A stretch of DNA of 64,000 nt, from positions 248,001 to 312,000 of the forward strand of contig NZ_FNAG01000001.1 of NCBI RefSeq assembly GCF_900101825.1, in the 5' to 3' direction. Positions 35,308-43,443 of this stretch are shown here, one piece after another (position 1 is the first letter of the stretch; the number at the start of each line of letters is the position of its first letter). This stretch comes from Aquimonas voraii (GTDB lineage: Bacteria > Pseudomonadota > Gammaproteobacteria > Xanthomonadales > Xanthomonadaceae). The notes beneath the pieces are model-generated. The model searched no databases. It was not told where the DNA came from and worked only from the letters and a program-made list of their open reading frames with translations. Made by a program: the position numbers and the translations under genes.

Positions 35308-36607
35308 TACCCACAAGTGGCAGCTGCTGGCCCTGACCGTCCTGCTCGGCGGCCTGCTTTACCTGCTGGCGCCGGTGCTGACGCCCTTCGCCGCCGCGGC
35401 CCTGTTCGCCTATCTGGGTGATCCGCTGGTCGATCGACTGGAGGCGCGCAAGCTCTCGCGGGGCACCGCCGTCGGCATCGTGTTCCTGTTGATGACGCTG
35501 GTGGCCGTGGGAGCCGTGCTCCTGTTGATCCCGATGCTGCGCACCCAGATGGCGGCCTTCGGGGAAAAGCTGCCGGTGTTCGCCGAATGGGTGCAGAACA
35601 CGGCTCTGCCGTGGATCGAAGTGCAGACCGGCTTCAGCCTCGACCACCTCAAGGCCGAGAATCTGGTCGCGCTGGCCAAGGACTACTGGCAGGAGGCCGG
35701 CCAGGCCGCAGGCCAAGTGTTCACTCATCTGTCGCGGTCCAGCCTCGCCGTGCTCGGCTTTCTCGCCAACCTCGCGCTGATCCCGGTGGTGAGCTTCTAC
35801 CTGCTGCGCGACTGGGATGTCCTGCTCGGCCGCGTGCGCGAGCTGCTGCCGCGCACGGTCGAGCCGACCGTGGTGAAGCTTGCGGGCGAGGCGGACGCCG
35901 TGCTCGGCAGTTTCCTGCGTGGCCAGATCAGCGTGATGCTCTCGCTCGGCGCGATCTATTCGATCGGCCTGTGGCTGGTCGGCGTCGACCTCGCCCTGCT
36001 GATCGGCATGCTGGCCGGCCTGGTCAGCTTCGTGCCCTATCTGGGCATGGTCATCGGCCTCGGCGCGGCCCTGATCGCGACCCTGGTGCAGCACGGCGAT
36101 CTGTTCCACATCGTGCTGGTCTGCGCGGTGTTCGGCGCCGGCCAGATGGTCGAGAGCTTCCTGCTCACGCCCTGGCTGGTCGGCGACAAGATCGGCATGC
36201 ATCCGGTAGCCGTCATCTTCGCGATCATGGCCGGCGGCCAGCTGTTCGGCTTCCTCGGTGTGCTGCTGGCGCTGCCGGTGGCGGCGGTGGTGATGGTGGT
36301 GCTGCGCTGGCTGCATGCGCGCTACACCGAGAGCTCGCTGTATGGGGGCGACGGCGACCAAGCGCACCGCCAGAGCCGACGCGAAGTTCGCGCATCGGCA
36401 CGGCGAGCTGAAGACACCGATGCCCGCATCGAGGCCCAGCCCCTGCGCGGCGCGAAGGCCAACGCTGCGCCGGGGCCGCGCGTCACCACCGCGAAGCCCG
36501 ACGCGGCCGACGATTCCGCGGATGCTTCGACGACTCCACGCGAGGGTAGCGGCAAGCGCCGCCGTCGCCGCCGCGGCCCGCGCGGCGGCGGAGAACAGCC
36601 GGCGTGA
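35300..36607 (+). CDS. AI-2E family (PerM-type) transporter with Arg-rich tail
   Basis: A 435-residue inner-membrane protein with about eight hydrophobic helices. It shows the AI-2E/PerM conserved second half (LIPVVSFYLLRDWD; GLVSFVPYLGMVIGLG; FLLTPWLVGDKIGMHPVAVIFAIMAGGQLFGFLGVLLALP). The family contains AI-2 exporters and Na/H antiporter-like members; the substrate is not predictable. ATG 35300 has GGAG six bases upstream and overlaps the previous gene; the in-frame TTG 35288 is less likely. The final 85 or so residues are unlike the family core. They are hydrophilic, Ala/Asp/Arg-rich and end in GKRRRRRRGPRGGGEQPA. The stop overlaps the hda start. Confidence 0.9.
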   Translation: MTDTHKWQLLALTVLLGGLLYLLAPVLTPFAAAALFAYLGDPLVDRLEARKLSRGTAVGIVFLLMTLVAVGAVLLLIPMLRTQMAAFGEKLPVFAEWVQNTALPWIEVQTGFSLDHLKAENLVALAKDYWQEAGQAAGQVFTHLSRSSLAVLGFLANLALIPVVSFYLLRDWDVLLGRVRELLPRTVEPTVVKLAGEADAVLGSFLRGQISVMLSLGAIYSIGLWLVGVDLALLIGMLAGLVSFVPYLGMVIGLGAALIATLVQHGDLFHIVLVCAVFGAGQMVESFLLTPWLVGDKIGMHPVAVIFAIMAGGQLFGFLGVLLALPVAAVVMVVLRWLHARYTESSLYGGDGDQAHRQSRREVRASARRAEDTDARIEAQPLRGAKANAAPGPRVTTAKPDAADDSADASTTPREGSGKRRRRRRGPRGGGEQPA

Positions 36608-37299
36608 GCGTGCCCCAGCTCCCGCTCAACCTGCGCGCGCCGCAGGTCGCGGGTTTTGAGGACTTCGAAGGCAGCGTCGAGGCCGTGGCGCTGCTGCGGG
36701 CCTGCGCCCGCGGCGAGGCCTCCGGGCATGTCTTTCTCGACGGCCCGCCAGGCAGCGGTCGCAGCCATCTGCTGCTGTCCACCGTCGCCGAGGCCCGCCG
36801 CGCTGGCCGCGAAGTGCAGTACCTGCCGCTGGCCGTGCTGGGTGAGCGGGCTGTGGATGCGCTGCAGGCGGTCGAAGGCACGGGTCTGATCGCACTCGAC
36901 GATCTGCAGGCCGTGGTCGGTGAGCGCGAGCGCGAGGTCGCGCTGTTCGCCCTGCACAACCGTGCCCACGACCGCGGCGGCCAGTTGGTCTACGCCGCGG
37001 ACGCCTCGCCGCAGGGCCTGCCGCTCGTGCTTCCCGATCTGCGCTCGCGCCTGCAGCAGTGCAGCCGCTTCTCGCTGGGCGCGCTCGATGACGAGGCCCG
37101 CCGTCGCGTACTGAAGCACCGAGCCCACGCACGCGGGTTGGAGCTCGACGAGCCCGTGCTCGATTACCTGTTCCGCCGCCACTCGCGCGACCTGCAGACC
37201 CTGACCCGCCTGCTTGATCGCCTGGACCGCGAAAGCCTCGCGGCCCAGCGTCGGATCACGGTGCCGTTTCTGCGGACGCTGCTCGGGCTGGGCGCCTAG
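36604..37299 (+). CDS. hda: DnaA regulatory inactivator Hda
   Basis: A 231-residue AAA+ protein that, with the DNA-bound sliding clamp, stimulates hydrolysis of DnaA-ATP to prevent re-initiation. The N-terminal clamp-binding motif QLPLNL (5-10) is intact. The Walker A-like loop is GPPGSGRSH (47-55) and Walker B is LIALDDLQAV. The sensor-2 region near DLQTLTRLLDRLDRESLAAQRRITVPFL matches DnaA-family lids. The GTG start overlaps the permease stop (GTGA), so the gene is coupled to the upstream operon. Confidence 0.94.
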   Translation: MSVPQLPLNLRAPQVAGFEDFEGSVEAVALLRACARGEASGHVFLDGPPGSGRSHLLLSTVAEARRAGREVQYLPLAVLGERAVDALQAVEGTGLIALDDLQAVVGEREREVALFALHNRAHDRGGQLVYAADASPQGLPLVLPDLRSRLQQCSRFSLGALDDEARRRVLKHRAHARGLELDEPVLDYLFRRHSRDLQTLTRLLDRLDRESLAAQRRITVPFLRTLLGLGA

Positions 37300-37434
37300 C
37301 TCGATCGGCATGCCGATGCCAGCGCGGCGTCTCTCGCGGTCCCAGGGGGGACAAGCGCGGCGCTTCCACCAGAACCTCGCCCAGGTCCGCCTGCCCCTTG
37401 GCTTGGCCCGGCGCAGGGCAGGGCATCCGCGTTT

Positions 37435-37695
37435 CTATCCCAGCTGCGACCACTCCACCGCCTCATCGGCCAGCAGCACCGGGATGCCGTCGTCGATCCG
37501 GTAGGCGCGGCTGCCGTTGGCGGTGACCAGGGCTTCCTTCCAGGGCTGGCTGAGCGCCTGGCCGTCGGCCTGCTTCACGCTGCCGGCCGCGATCGCCGCG
37601 TTGAGCGAGGCCAGGCGCTGCGCGTCCAGCATCTGCAGGGGCTGGCGGGTCAGCGGGCAGCACAGGATTTCAAGCAGGCGCGGATCAAGGGCCAT
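37435..37695 (-). CDS. UPF0434/Trm112-like small protein
   Basis: An 86-residue protein of the YcaR/UPF0434 family ([19 protein letters not shown] at the N-terminus; [19 protein letters not shown] at the C-terminus). Trm112-like proteins usually carry zinc-binding CxxC pairs; here the first is reduced to CCPLT and the second is absent. An inserted segment ([19 protein letters not shown]) replaces the zinc ribbon, a form seen in Xanthomonas relatives as I recall. The start at ATG 37695 fits the family; a longer frame to 37764 is unsupported. It may help a methyltransferase partner, but no partner is adjacent. Confidence 0.85.
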   Translation of the reverse strand: MALDPRLLEILCCPLTRQPLQMLDAQRLASLNAAIAAGSVKQADGQALSQPWKEALVTANGSRAYRIDDGIPVLLADEAVEWSQLG

Positions 37696-37849
37696 GAGGG
37701 TCGCCGGGAGTGATGACAAGCCCGCGATTGTCGGCCAAGCCGCCAAGCCCTGCAAAGCGCGCATCGGCCCAGCCGTCTACACTGTGCGGCTTCTGGCGGG
37801 GCGGGGTGCCCGCGCCGGGTTCGCTATCGCCATGCGGAGGCCGCAGCCG

Positions 37850-38371
37850 ATGACGCAGCACACGCCCGCCGCCCACACGTCCGCGCCGCTGGTCGGCGTG
37901 GTAATGGGCTCGCGTTCCGACTGGGACACCATGCAGCACGCAGTGCAGCGCCTTGAGGCCCTGGGCGTGCCGCACGAAGTGCATGTGGTCAGCGCACACC
38001 GCACGCCCGACCTTCTGTTCCAGTACGCCGAAACGGCCGAAGCCCGCGGCCTGCGCGCGATCATCGCCGGCGCCGGCGGCGCCGCCCATCTGCCGGGCAT
38101 GCTGGCCGCCAAGACTGCCGTGCCCGTGCTCGGCGTGCCGGTGCAGTCGAAGGCGCTCAATGGCCTCGACTCGCTGCTGTCGATCGTGCAGATGCCGGCC
38201 GGCATCCCGGTCGCGACCTTCGCCATCGGCGTCGCCGGCGCCGCCAATGCCGGGCTGTTCGCGGCCAGCCTGCTGGCAGCCGATCACCCGGGCATTCGAC
38301 AAGCACTGGCGTCGTTCCGCGCCAAGCAGACCGACGACGTGCTGGCCCACCCGGACCCGAGGCAGGCATGA
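37850..38371 (+). CDS. purE: N5-carboxyaminoimidazole ribonucleotide mutase
   Basis: A 173-residue enzyme converting N5-CAIR to CAIR in purine synthesis. The class I PurE signature [13 protein letters not shown] is at the N-terminus, with SAHRTPDLL and the glycine-rich [17 protein letters not shown] active-site loop. ATG 37850 is preferred over the in-frame ATG 37832: GGAGG at 37836-37840 lies nine bases before it. The last codon overlaps purK (ATGA). A -10-like TACACT at 37778-37783 may belong to its promoter. Confidence 0.96.
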   Translation: MTQHTPAAHTSAPLVGVVMGSRSDWDTMQHAVQRLEALGVPHEVHVVSAHRTPDLLFQYAETAEARGLRAIIAGAGGAAHLPGMLAAKTAVPVLGVPVQSKALNGLDSLLSIVQMPAGIPVATFAIGVAGAANAGLFAASLLAADHPGIRQALASFRAKQTDDVLAHPDPRQA

Positions 38372-39531
38372 GCGAGCGCAGCCTGATCCGCGTCGGCGTG
38401 CTCGGTGGCGGCCAGCTCGCGCGCATGTTGGCCCTGGCCGGCGCGCCGCTCGGCACGAAGTTCCTGATGCTCGACACCGACGCCAAGGCCTGCGGCGGCC
38501 AGGTCGCCGCGTTGATGCAGGCCGACTACCGCGACCTCGAAGCGCTGGGCCGCTTCGCCGCGCAGATCGACATCGCCACCTTCGACTTCGAGAACGTGCC
38601 CGCCGACAGCGCCGCCTGGCTGGCCGGGCGCGTGCCGGTGTTCCCCAACCCGCGCGCCCTGGGCGTGGCCCAGGACCGCATGGCCGAGAAGTCGCTGTTC
38701 CGCGAGCTCGGCATCGGCACGCCGGCCTTCGCCGCGGTCGACACGCTCGACCAGCTTCGTGCAGCGGTCGAACAGATCGGCCTGCCGAGCATCCTCAAGA
38801 CGCGTCGGCTGGGCTACGACGGCAAGGGCCAGTACCGCCTGCGCCAGCCGGCCGACGTCGAGGCCGCCTGGGCCGCGCTCGCCCATGGCCAGTCGCAGGC
38901 CAGCCTGATCCTCGAAGCCTTCGTGCCCTTCGACAGCGAGCTGTCGGTGGTCGGCGTGCGCGGCCGCGACGGCGAGTTCCGCAGCTATCCGCTGACCCGG
39001 AACTGGCACCACGAGGGCATCCTTTCGCTCAGCCTGGCGCCGGCCGAAGTCTCGGACGACATCGCGGCGCGCGCCGTGGCGCACGCGCGGGCGCTGGCCG
39101 ACGCGCTCGATTACGTCGGCGTGTTCGCGCTGGAGTTGTTCGAGAGGGGCGGCGAACTGCTGGCCAACGAAATGGCGCCGCGCGTCCACAACAGCGGCCA
39201 CTGGACTATCGAAGGCGCGGTCAGCAGCCAGTTCGAAAACCACCTTCGCGCCGTGCTCGGCCTGCCGCTGGGGGACACCGCCACGCGCGGCCATAGCGCC
39301 ATGCTCAACTGGATCGGCGAACTGCCCGACTGTGCCGCCGCACTCACCGTGCCCGGCCTGCACTGGCACGACTACGGCAAGAGCGCGCGCCCCGGCCGCA
39401 AGGTCGGCCACGCCACCCTGCGCGCCGACAGCCCGGCCCAACTCGCCGACGCGCTCGAGCGGGCAGGGCAGGTGCTGCGGCGGCAGGCGCAGGTACGGCC
39501 CGCGATCGACGCGCTGCGCGCAGTGGGCTAG
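38368..39531 (+). CDS. purK: N5-carboxyaminoimidazole ribonucleotide synthase
   Basis: A 387-residue ATP-grasp enzyme that makes N5-CAIR from AIR, bicarbonate and ATP, feeding PurE. The N-terminal [16 protein letters not shown] is the PurK opening. [14 protein letters not shown] is the ATP-grasp strand, and [30 protein letters not shown] holds the metal/substrate site. It is translationally coupled to purE. Immediately after its stop codon the dispersed palindrome and a repeat-rich gap begin. Confidence 0.96.
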   Translation: MSERSLIRVGVLGGGQLARMLALAGAPLGTKFLMLDTDAKACGGQVAALMQADYRDLEALGRFAAQIDIATFDFENVPADSAAWLAGRVPVFPNPRALGVAQDRMAEKSLFRELGIGTPAFAAVDTLDQLRAAVEQIGLPSILKTRRLGYDGKGQYRLRQPADVEAAWAALAHGQSQASLILEAFVPFDSELSVVGVRGRDGEFRSYPLTRNWHHEGILSLSLAPAEVSDDIAARAVAHARALADALDYVGVFALELFERGGELLANEMAPRVHNSGHWTIEGAVSSQFENHLRAVLGLPLGDTATRGHSAMLNWIGELPDCAAALTVPGLHWHDYGKSARPGRKVGHATLRADSPAQLADALERAGQVLRRQAQVRPAIDALRAVG

Positions 39532-39551
39532 GGCGGGTCCAGGGCCCACCC
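39531..39551. repeat. dispersed palindrome copy after purK
   Basis: Variant of the 26161 element (GGCGGGTCCAGGGCCCACC), overlapping the last base of the purK stop codon. Confidence 0.5.
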
Positions 39552-39553
39552 GG

Positions 39554-39673
39554 CAGCAGGGCTCGCGGCTGATCGAGCCCCTCTCCCACGAGGGAAGAGA
39601 GGCTCCGGGCTGAACCTTCCCGGCAGTTCCGGCGACCCGCGAGCGTGAGGCGGGGAGGTGCCGGGTCGAGCTC
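39554..39673. repeat. 120-base direct repeat, copy A
   Basis: Begins CAGCAGGGCTCGCG and ends GCCGGGTCGAGCTC. Copy B (39698-39817) has the same length and the same ends, with scattered substitutions. Each copy contains a CTCTCCC..GGGAGAG-type hairpin. Confidence 0.8.
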
Positions 39674-39697
39674 TGACCGAGCCCCGCGCCTACCCAC

Positions 39698-39817
39698 CAG
39701 CAGGGCTCGCGCCTGATCGAGCTCCTCTCCCGCGAGGGGAGAGGGGCTTCGGGTTGAGCCGTCCCGGCAATTCCAGCGACTCGCCCGCTTGAGGCGGGGC
39801 GGCGCCGGGTCGAGCTC
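39698..39817. repeat. 120-base direct repeat, copy B
   Basis: Second copy of the 39554-39673 unit, at a period of 144 bases. Its inner hairpin CCTCTCCCGCGAGGGGAGAGG is more perfect than in copy A and matches arms of the element at 57010-57108. Confidence 0.8.
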
Positions 39818-39819
39818 GT

Positions 39820-39838
39820 GGTGGGCCAGGGCCCGTCC
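39820..39838. repeat. dispersed palindrome copy
   Basis: GGTGGGCCAGGGCCCGTCC, a slightly degenerate copy of the 26161-26178 palindrome, directly after the 120-base direct repeat B. Confidence 0.5.
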
Positions 39839-40022
39839 TATGGCTTCCGCAGGGCGAGCACGGCATCGCGAAGGTTCGCCTCCCACCTGCCGTCGCGATG
39901 CACGTTTCCCGCTCGCATGAAGGGAGAGGGCCAGGGGCGGCGCGCGCTAAGGTGTAGGGCAGGCCCATGCAGCAGGTCATCCACCTGAGCGCCCCCAGGG
40001 CCATGAAGCAGTCAGCCAGCTC

Positions 40023-40082
40023 AGCCAGACAGCCAGACAGCCAGACAGCCAGACAGCCAGACAGCCAGACAGCCAGACAGCC
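40023..40082. repeat. octanucleotide tandem array (AGCCAGAC), 7.5 copies
   Basis: Seven perfect AGCCAGAC units plus AGCC. It ends 18 bases before the ATG of the Lgt-like/TlpA gene and occupies the leader. The unit length (8) is not a multiple of three, and the array has no stop codon in any of the six frames, so unit changes would alter leader length and any upstream reading frame. Confidence 0.95.
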
Positions 40083-40100
40083 CAAGCCCCCCCGCCCCCG

Positions 40101-40982
40101 ATGCCCGACTCTCTCTCCCTCGGCCCGCTCCTGCTGCCCACCCAAGCCTTGCTTCTGGTCGTCGCCACCGCGGCGGCGCTTGGCGTGCTGAACCTGCTGC
40201 GCGACGCCGAGCCATCGTCGCGCGCCGGCGCCGAGACGCGCCTGTTCATCGCCCTCGCCATCGGCGTGCTCGGCGCACGCGTGGGCTGGATCGTCCAGCA
40301 CTGGCAGGGGTATGCGGAGAGCCCCTGGGCGGTGCTGGCCTTTCGTGATGGCGGCTACACGCCCTGGATCGGCCTGCTGGTCGGCGCCGGCGCCGTTGCG
40401 GTATTCGTGCTTCGCCAGTCATCTCGCACCGCTGCGGGCGGCGAAGCGCAGGCCGCGGGCGCCACGGAAGGCGCGGCGCGCTCGCTGGCGCTGCGCCGCC
40501 GCCAGTTGTGGATTCCCGCAGCCGTTGGCGCCCTGGTCCTGTGCGCCGGCCAGCTGCTGCTCAGCGTCAATGCCCGTCTCGAACCCCTGCCGACCTTCGA
40601 GGTGCTGGACATGGCCGGCGCCCCGGCGCGCCTGCCTGGCGCGCAGGGCCGCCCCCAGGTCATCAACCTCTGGGCGAGCTGGTGCGCGCCCTGTCGCCGC
40701 GAGATGCCGGCCTTGGCCCGAGTGCAGGCGCAGCGAGCGGATGTGGACTTCATCTATCTCAACATCGGCGAGAGCGTGGACGAGATCGCAGCCTTCACCC
40801 GCACCCTGACCGTGCCGCTATCGCCGATCCTGCGTGATCCGCAGGGCAGGGTGCCCGCGCAGCTGGATGTGCGCGGCTACCCGACCACCCTCATCCTCGA
40901 TGCCCAAGGCCGTCTGCTGCACCGGCGCAGCGGTGAGCTGTCGGAGGCGAGCCTGAAGGCCCTGCTGCCGCCGGCGCGCTGA
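40101..40982 (+). CDS. membrane-anchored thioredoxin-fold protein with truncated Lgt-like N-terminal domain
   Basis: A 293-residue fusion. Residues 1-110 hold about four hydrophobic segments resembling the first part of prolipoprotein diacylglyceryl transferase (LSLGPLLLPTQALLLVVATA; VLGARVGWIVQHWQGYAESPWAVLAFRDGGYTPWIGLLVGA). The family's full catalytic region is missing. A further TM (about 137-156) leads to a TlpA-type periplasmic thioredoxin domain with C195-A-P-C198 in NLWASWCAPCRREMP. Redox action on periplasmic disulfides is likely; transferase activity is unlikely. ATG 40101 has no Shine-Dalgarno sequence, since C-rich sequence and the octamer array occupy that place. It precedes the minor pilin operon by 194 bases. 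Confidence 0.8.
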   Translation: MPDSLSLGPLLLPTQALLLVVATAAALGVLNLLRDAEPSSRAGAETRLFIALAIGVLGARVGWIVQHWQGYAESPWAVLAFRDGGYTPWIGLLVGAGAVAVFVLRQSSRTAAGGEAQAAGATEGAARSLALRRRQLWIPAAVGALVLCAGQLLLSVNARLEPLPTFEVLDMAGAPARLPGAQGRPQVINLWASWCAPCRREMPALARVQAQRADVDFIYLNIGESVDEIAAFTRTLTVPLSPILRDPQGRVPAQLDVRGYPTTLILDAQGRLLHRRSGELSEASLKALLPPAR

Positions 40983-41176
40983 CCCCCGCACTGGCCTGAT
41001 GGCAAGGCGAAGCCACCGCCCCGCGATCAGCGGCGGCGTTCCGCTTTGCGAACCCCGTCGCAACGCCCCCACTGCCCGGAAACGCTGGTCGGGGGCGGTC
41101 TACCGGCTGTCCGCCGTGTGCAGAAGTTGCTGCAAGCCCGCGATACTGTTGGCCTCGAAGAAAACCGGAGCGTCCC

Positions 41177-41704
41177 ATGACACCGCTCGCAGCATCCCGC
41201 CAGGCGGGTTTCACCCTCGTCGAACTGTTGATCGTGGTGGTCATTGTCGCGATCACCGCGGCCATCGCCTTGCCCAGCTTCAACGATGCGATTGTCCGCA
41301 ACCGGCTCGCCTCGCAGTCCAACGAGCTTGTCGCCGGCCTGAGCTTGGCGCGCACTGCCGCGCTTGAGCTCAATGCCGGCGGTGGCTTCTGTGCCGCCAA
41401 CGATTCCCAGGACGGTTGCGGCGGCAACTTCGAGAACGGCTGGATCGCCTGGGCCGACGCCAACCGCAACAACGTGGTGGACGATGGCGAGATCCGTTCC
41501 AGCGGCCGGATCAATGACGACGACTCCATCGTCGGCGTCACGTCCATCCGTTTCGATGGCCGCGGCCGCCGTATCGATCCGGCGCCGAACGTGGGCGCCA
41601 CGATGACCCTGCGGCCGGTCGACTGCGCCACCGGCAAGGAATTCATCCGCACCCTCACCATCAACGCGGTGGGCTCGGTGACGGTCACCAAGGGGAACTG
41701 CTGA
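41177..41704 (+). CDS. fimT: FimT/GspH-type minor pilin
   Basis: A 175-residue pseudopilin of the type IV pilus. The class III leader MTPLAASRQAG is cleaved after G11 by PilD. The mature N-terminus FTLVELLIVVVIVAITAAIALP carries Glu5 (E16). The globular part is of GspH/FimT type (ELVAGLSLARTAALELNAGG; NGWIAWADANRNNVVDDGE). Two pairs of cysteines may form disulfides. It is the first gene of fimT-pilV-pilW-pilX-pilY1-pilE, with GGAG before the ATG. In naturally transformable relatives FimT binds DNA during uptake; that role is possible here but unproved. Confidence 0.9.
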   Translation: MTPLAASRQAGFTLVELLIVVVIVAITAAIALPSFNDAIVRNRLASQSNELVAGLSLARTAALELNAGGGFCAANDSQDGCGGNFENGWIAWADANRNNVVDDGEIRSSGRINDDDSIVGVTSIRFDGRGRRIDPAPNVGATMTLRPVDCATGKEFIRTLTINAVGSVTVTKGNC

Positions 41705-41706
41705 CC

Positions 41707-42240
41707 ATGCGCGTGAACCTGTCCTCCCTGCTCCGTCGCCAGCGCGGCGTCTCCATGATCGAAGTGATGGTGGCCGTGCTGGTGCTGTCGGTCGGTCTGC
41801 TCGGCATGGGCACGCTGATGGCCGTGTCGCTCCGCAATACGCAGAGCGCGAGCTACCGCACCCAGGCCGCCAACCTCGCCTACGAGTACACCGATATCGC
41901 CCGCAGCTATGTCGCCCGCGGCAGCAACAGCAAGCTGGGCTCGGTGACGATCAGCAACTTCACCTCGCCCACCTGCAACCTCGCGACGGCGCCCGCCTAC
42001 AACTGCGGTAGCGGTTCCAATGCCCTGAACTGCGACGCGCGCCGCTTCGCCGACCGCGTCTGCCGCGTGTTGCCCGGCGGCCGCATCCGCGCCGACGCCC
42101 AACCCGTCGCAGGCGCGGCGCGCCGCGTCGCGCTGACCGTGGACGTCTGCTGGCTCGACGACCGCAGCGAGGAGGCCGTCGAGACGGCCGGCTGTACATC
42201 GGACAGCGAGACGCTGTTCACGCTGACCACCGAGCTCTGA
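41707..42240 (+). CDS. pilV: type IV pilus minor pilin PilV
   Basis: A 177-residue minor pilin. The leader MRVNLSSLLRRQRG is cleaved at G14, then VSMIEVMVAVLVLSVGLLGMG with Glu5 (E19). The position two bases after fimT and before pilW, and the ISNFTSPTCN and FADRVCRVLPGG segments, fit PilV, which with PilW/PilX/FimT forms the priming complex at the pilus tip. Several cysteines occur in the globular part. Confidence 0.88.
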   Translation: MRVNLSSLLRRQRGVSMIEVMVAVLVLSVGLLGMGTLMAVSLRNTQSASYRTQAANLAYEYTDIARSYVARGSNSKLGSVTISNFTSPTCNLATAPAYNCGSGSNALNCDARRFADRVCRVLPGGRIRADAQPVAGAARRVALTVDVCWLDDRSEEAVETAGCTSDSETLFTLTTEL

Positions 42241-42249
42241 GGAGGCGCC

Positions 42250-43440
42250 GTGTCCCCCATCCGAACCGCACGCCGCGCCTACCAGGCCGGTGTCTCCCTG
42301 ATCGAACTCATGGTGGCGCTCGCGATTGGCGTGGTGCTGCTGCTGGGCCTGGTCGAGATCTTCGGCGCCAGCCGGGCTGCCTTCGCCACCGCAGAAGGTG
42401 TCTCCCGCGTCCAGGAGAACGCCCGTTTCGCCATCGACTTCATGCGCCGCGACCTGCGCATGGTCGGCCATCTCGGCTGCCTCAACGAGCGCGGCTACAT
42501 CCGCGGGGGCGGCTTGAGCCCGCGCATGTACAACCATGCGGTCAACCCCGCCACCAACCTTGAGGCCGCGCCCTTCGCCATGCGCCTCGACATGCCGGTG
42601 GTCGGCTTCGAGTACAACGGCACGGCGCCTGGCCAGGCGTTCGACATGTCTGCCGGCGCGGCGACCGGCGTGGGCCCCGGCGCCTTTTCGCCCGCGCTTG
42701 ATGCCAGCCTCGGCGATCTGGCCGGTGACGCCATCCGCGGCAGCGACGTGCTGGTGGTGCGCTTCCTTGGAGGCGAGGCTGCACGCAGCACCCGCGTCAA
42801 CATCGCCACCAACACCCTGCAGGTGCTGTCGCCGCTGGAGGTGCCCTTCTTCGAGGCCCGCGCGGTCTATGCCATCTCCAATTGCCGCCAGGTCTCGCTG
42901 TTCCAGACCCAGGGCGCCGGCGCCAACATCAACGTCGGCGCCGGCGGCATCAACGCGGTGAACTGGGCCACCGAGGAAGAGGGCTACGCCTCGCCGGCCA
43001 CGGCGGCCTACCGCTACGAGTACTCGGTCTACTACGTCGGCCTCGATGACGCCAGCGGCCAGCCCTCGCTGCGCGTGCGCAACCTCGACCCCGGTCGCGC
43101 CGGCCTGCTGTCGGCGCCGCAGACCCTGGTCGAAGGCGTCGAAAGCATGCAGCTGGTCTACGGCGTCGATGTCGGTCCGACCCGCGACGACGTGCTCGAC
43201 CAGTACGTCACCGCCAACGGCGTGGGCGCGCTCGACGCAACCGCCCAGCTGGCCTGGCAGCGCGTGGTCAACGTTCGGGTCGGCCTGCTCATGCGCAGCC
43301 CCAACATCGCCGCTGCGGCGAGAGACGACGCCTCGCCGCCTTTCCGCGTGGCCGACACCATCATTGCCGAAGCGCGCGACGGCCGCGTCCGTCAGACCTA
43401 CGAAACCGTCATCACCATGCGCAACCGCGTGAGGAACTGA
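42250..43440 (+). CDS. pilW: type IV pilus minor pilin PilW
   Basis: A 396-residue large minor pilin. The leader ends at G14 (MSPIRTARRAYQAG), followed by VSLIELMVALAIGVVLLLGLVEIF with Glu5 (E19). The characteristic PilW sequence RVQENARFAIDFMRRDLRMVGHLGC follows. The GTG start is supported by a perfect AGGAGG at 42240-42245. It should assemble with PilX, PilV and PilY1 at the pilus tip. The globular domain is larger than in many relatives. Confidence 0.92.
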   Translation: MSPIRTARRAYQAGVSLIELMVALAIGVVLLLGLVEIFGASRAAFATAEGVSRVQENARFAIDFMRRDLRMVGHLGCLNERGYIRGGGLSPRMYNHAVNPATNLEAAPFAMRLDMPVVGFEYNGTAPGQAFDMSAGAATGVGPGAFSPALDASLGDLAGDAIRGSDVLVVRFLGGEAARSTRVNIATNTLQVLSPLEVPFFEARAVYAISNCRQVSLFQTQGAGANINVGAGGINAVNWATEEEGYASPATAAYRYEYSVYYVGLDDASGQPSLRVRNLDPGRAGLLSAPQTLVEGVESMQLVYGVDVGPTRDDVLDQYVTANGVGALDATAQLAWQRVVNVRVGLLMRSPNIAAAARDDASPPFRVADTIIAEARDGRVRQTYETVITMRNRVRN

Positions 43441-43443
43441 GCC

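Larger units (their letters stand above)
39532..40100. other. repeat-rich intergenic region between purK and the Lgt-like/TlpA gene
   Basis: 570 bases without a credible gene. In order it holds a GGGCGGGTCCAGGGCCCACC palindrome at the purK stop, two 120-base imperfect direct copies (39554-39673 and 39698-39817), another palindrome copy (39820-39838), and an octamer tandem array (40023-40082) that ends 18 bases before the next start codon. Confidence 0.75.

Noticed and set aside
40023-40082. Possible CRISPR or iteron array
   Set aside because: Eight-base units without spacers, no replication or cas genes close by; treated as a microsatellite.
39967-40191. Short plus-strand frame running through the octamer array
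   Set aside because: The array is open in all frames, so the frame length is not evidence of coding. Kept only as a possible leader frame in the phase-variation idea.
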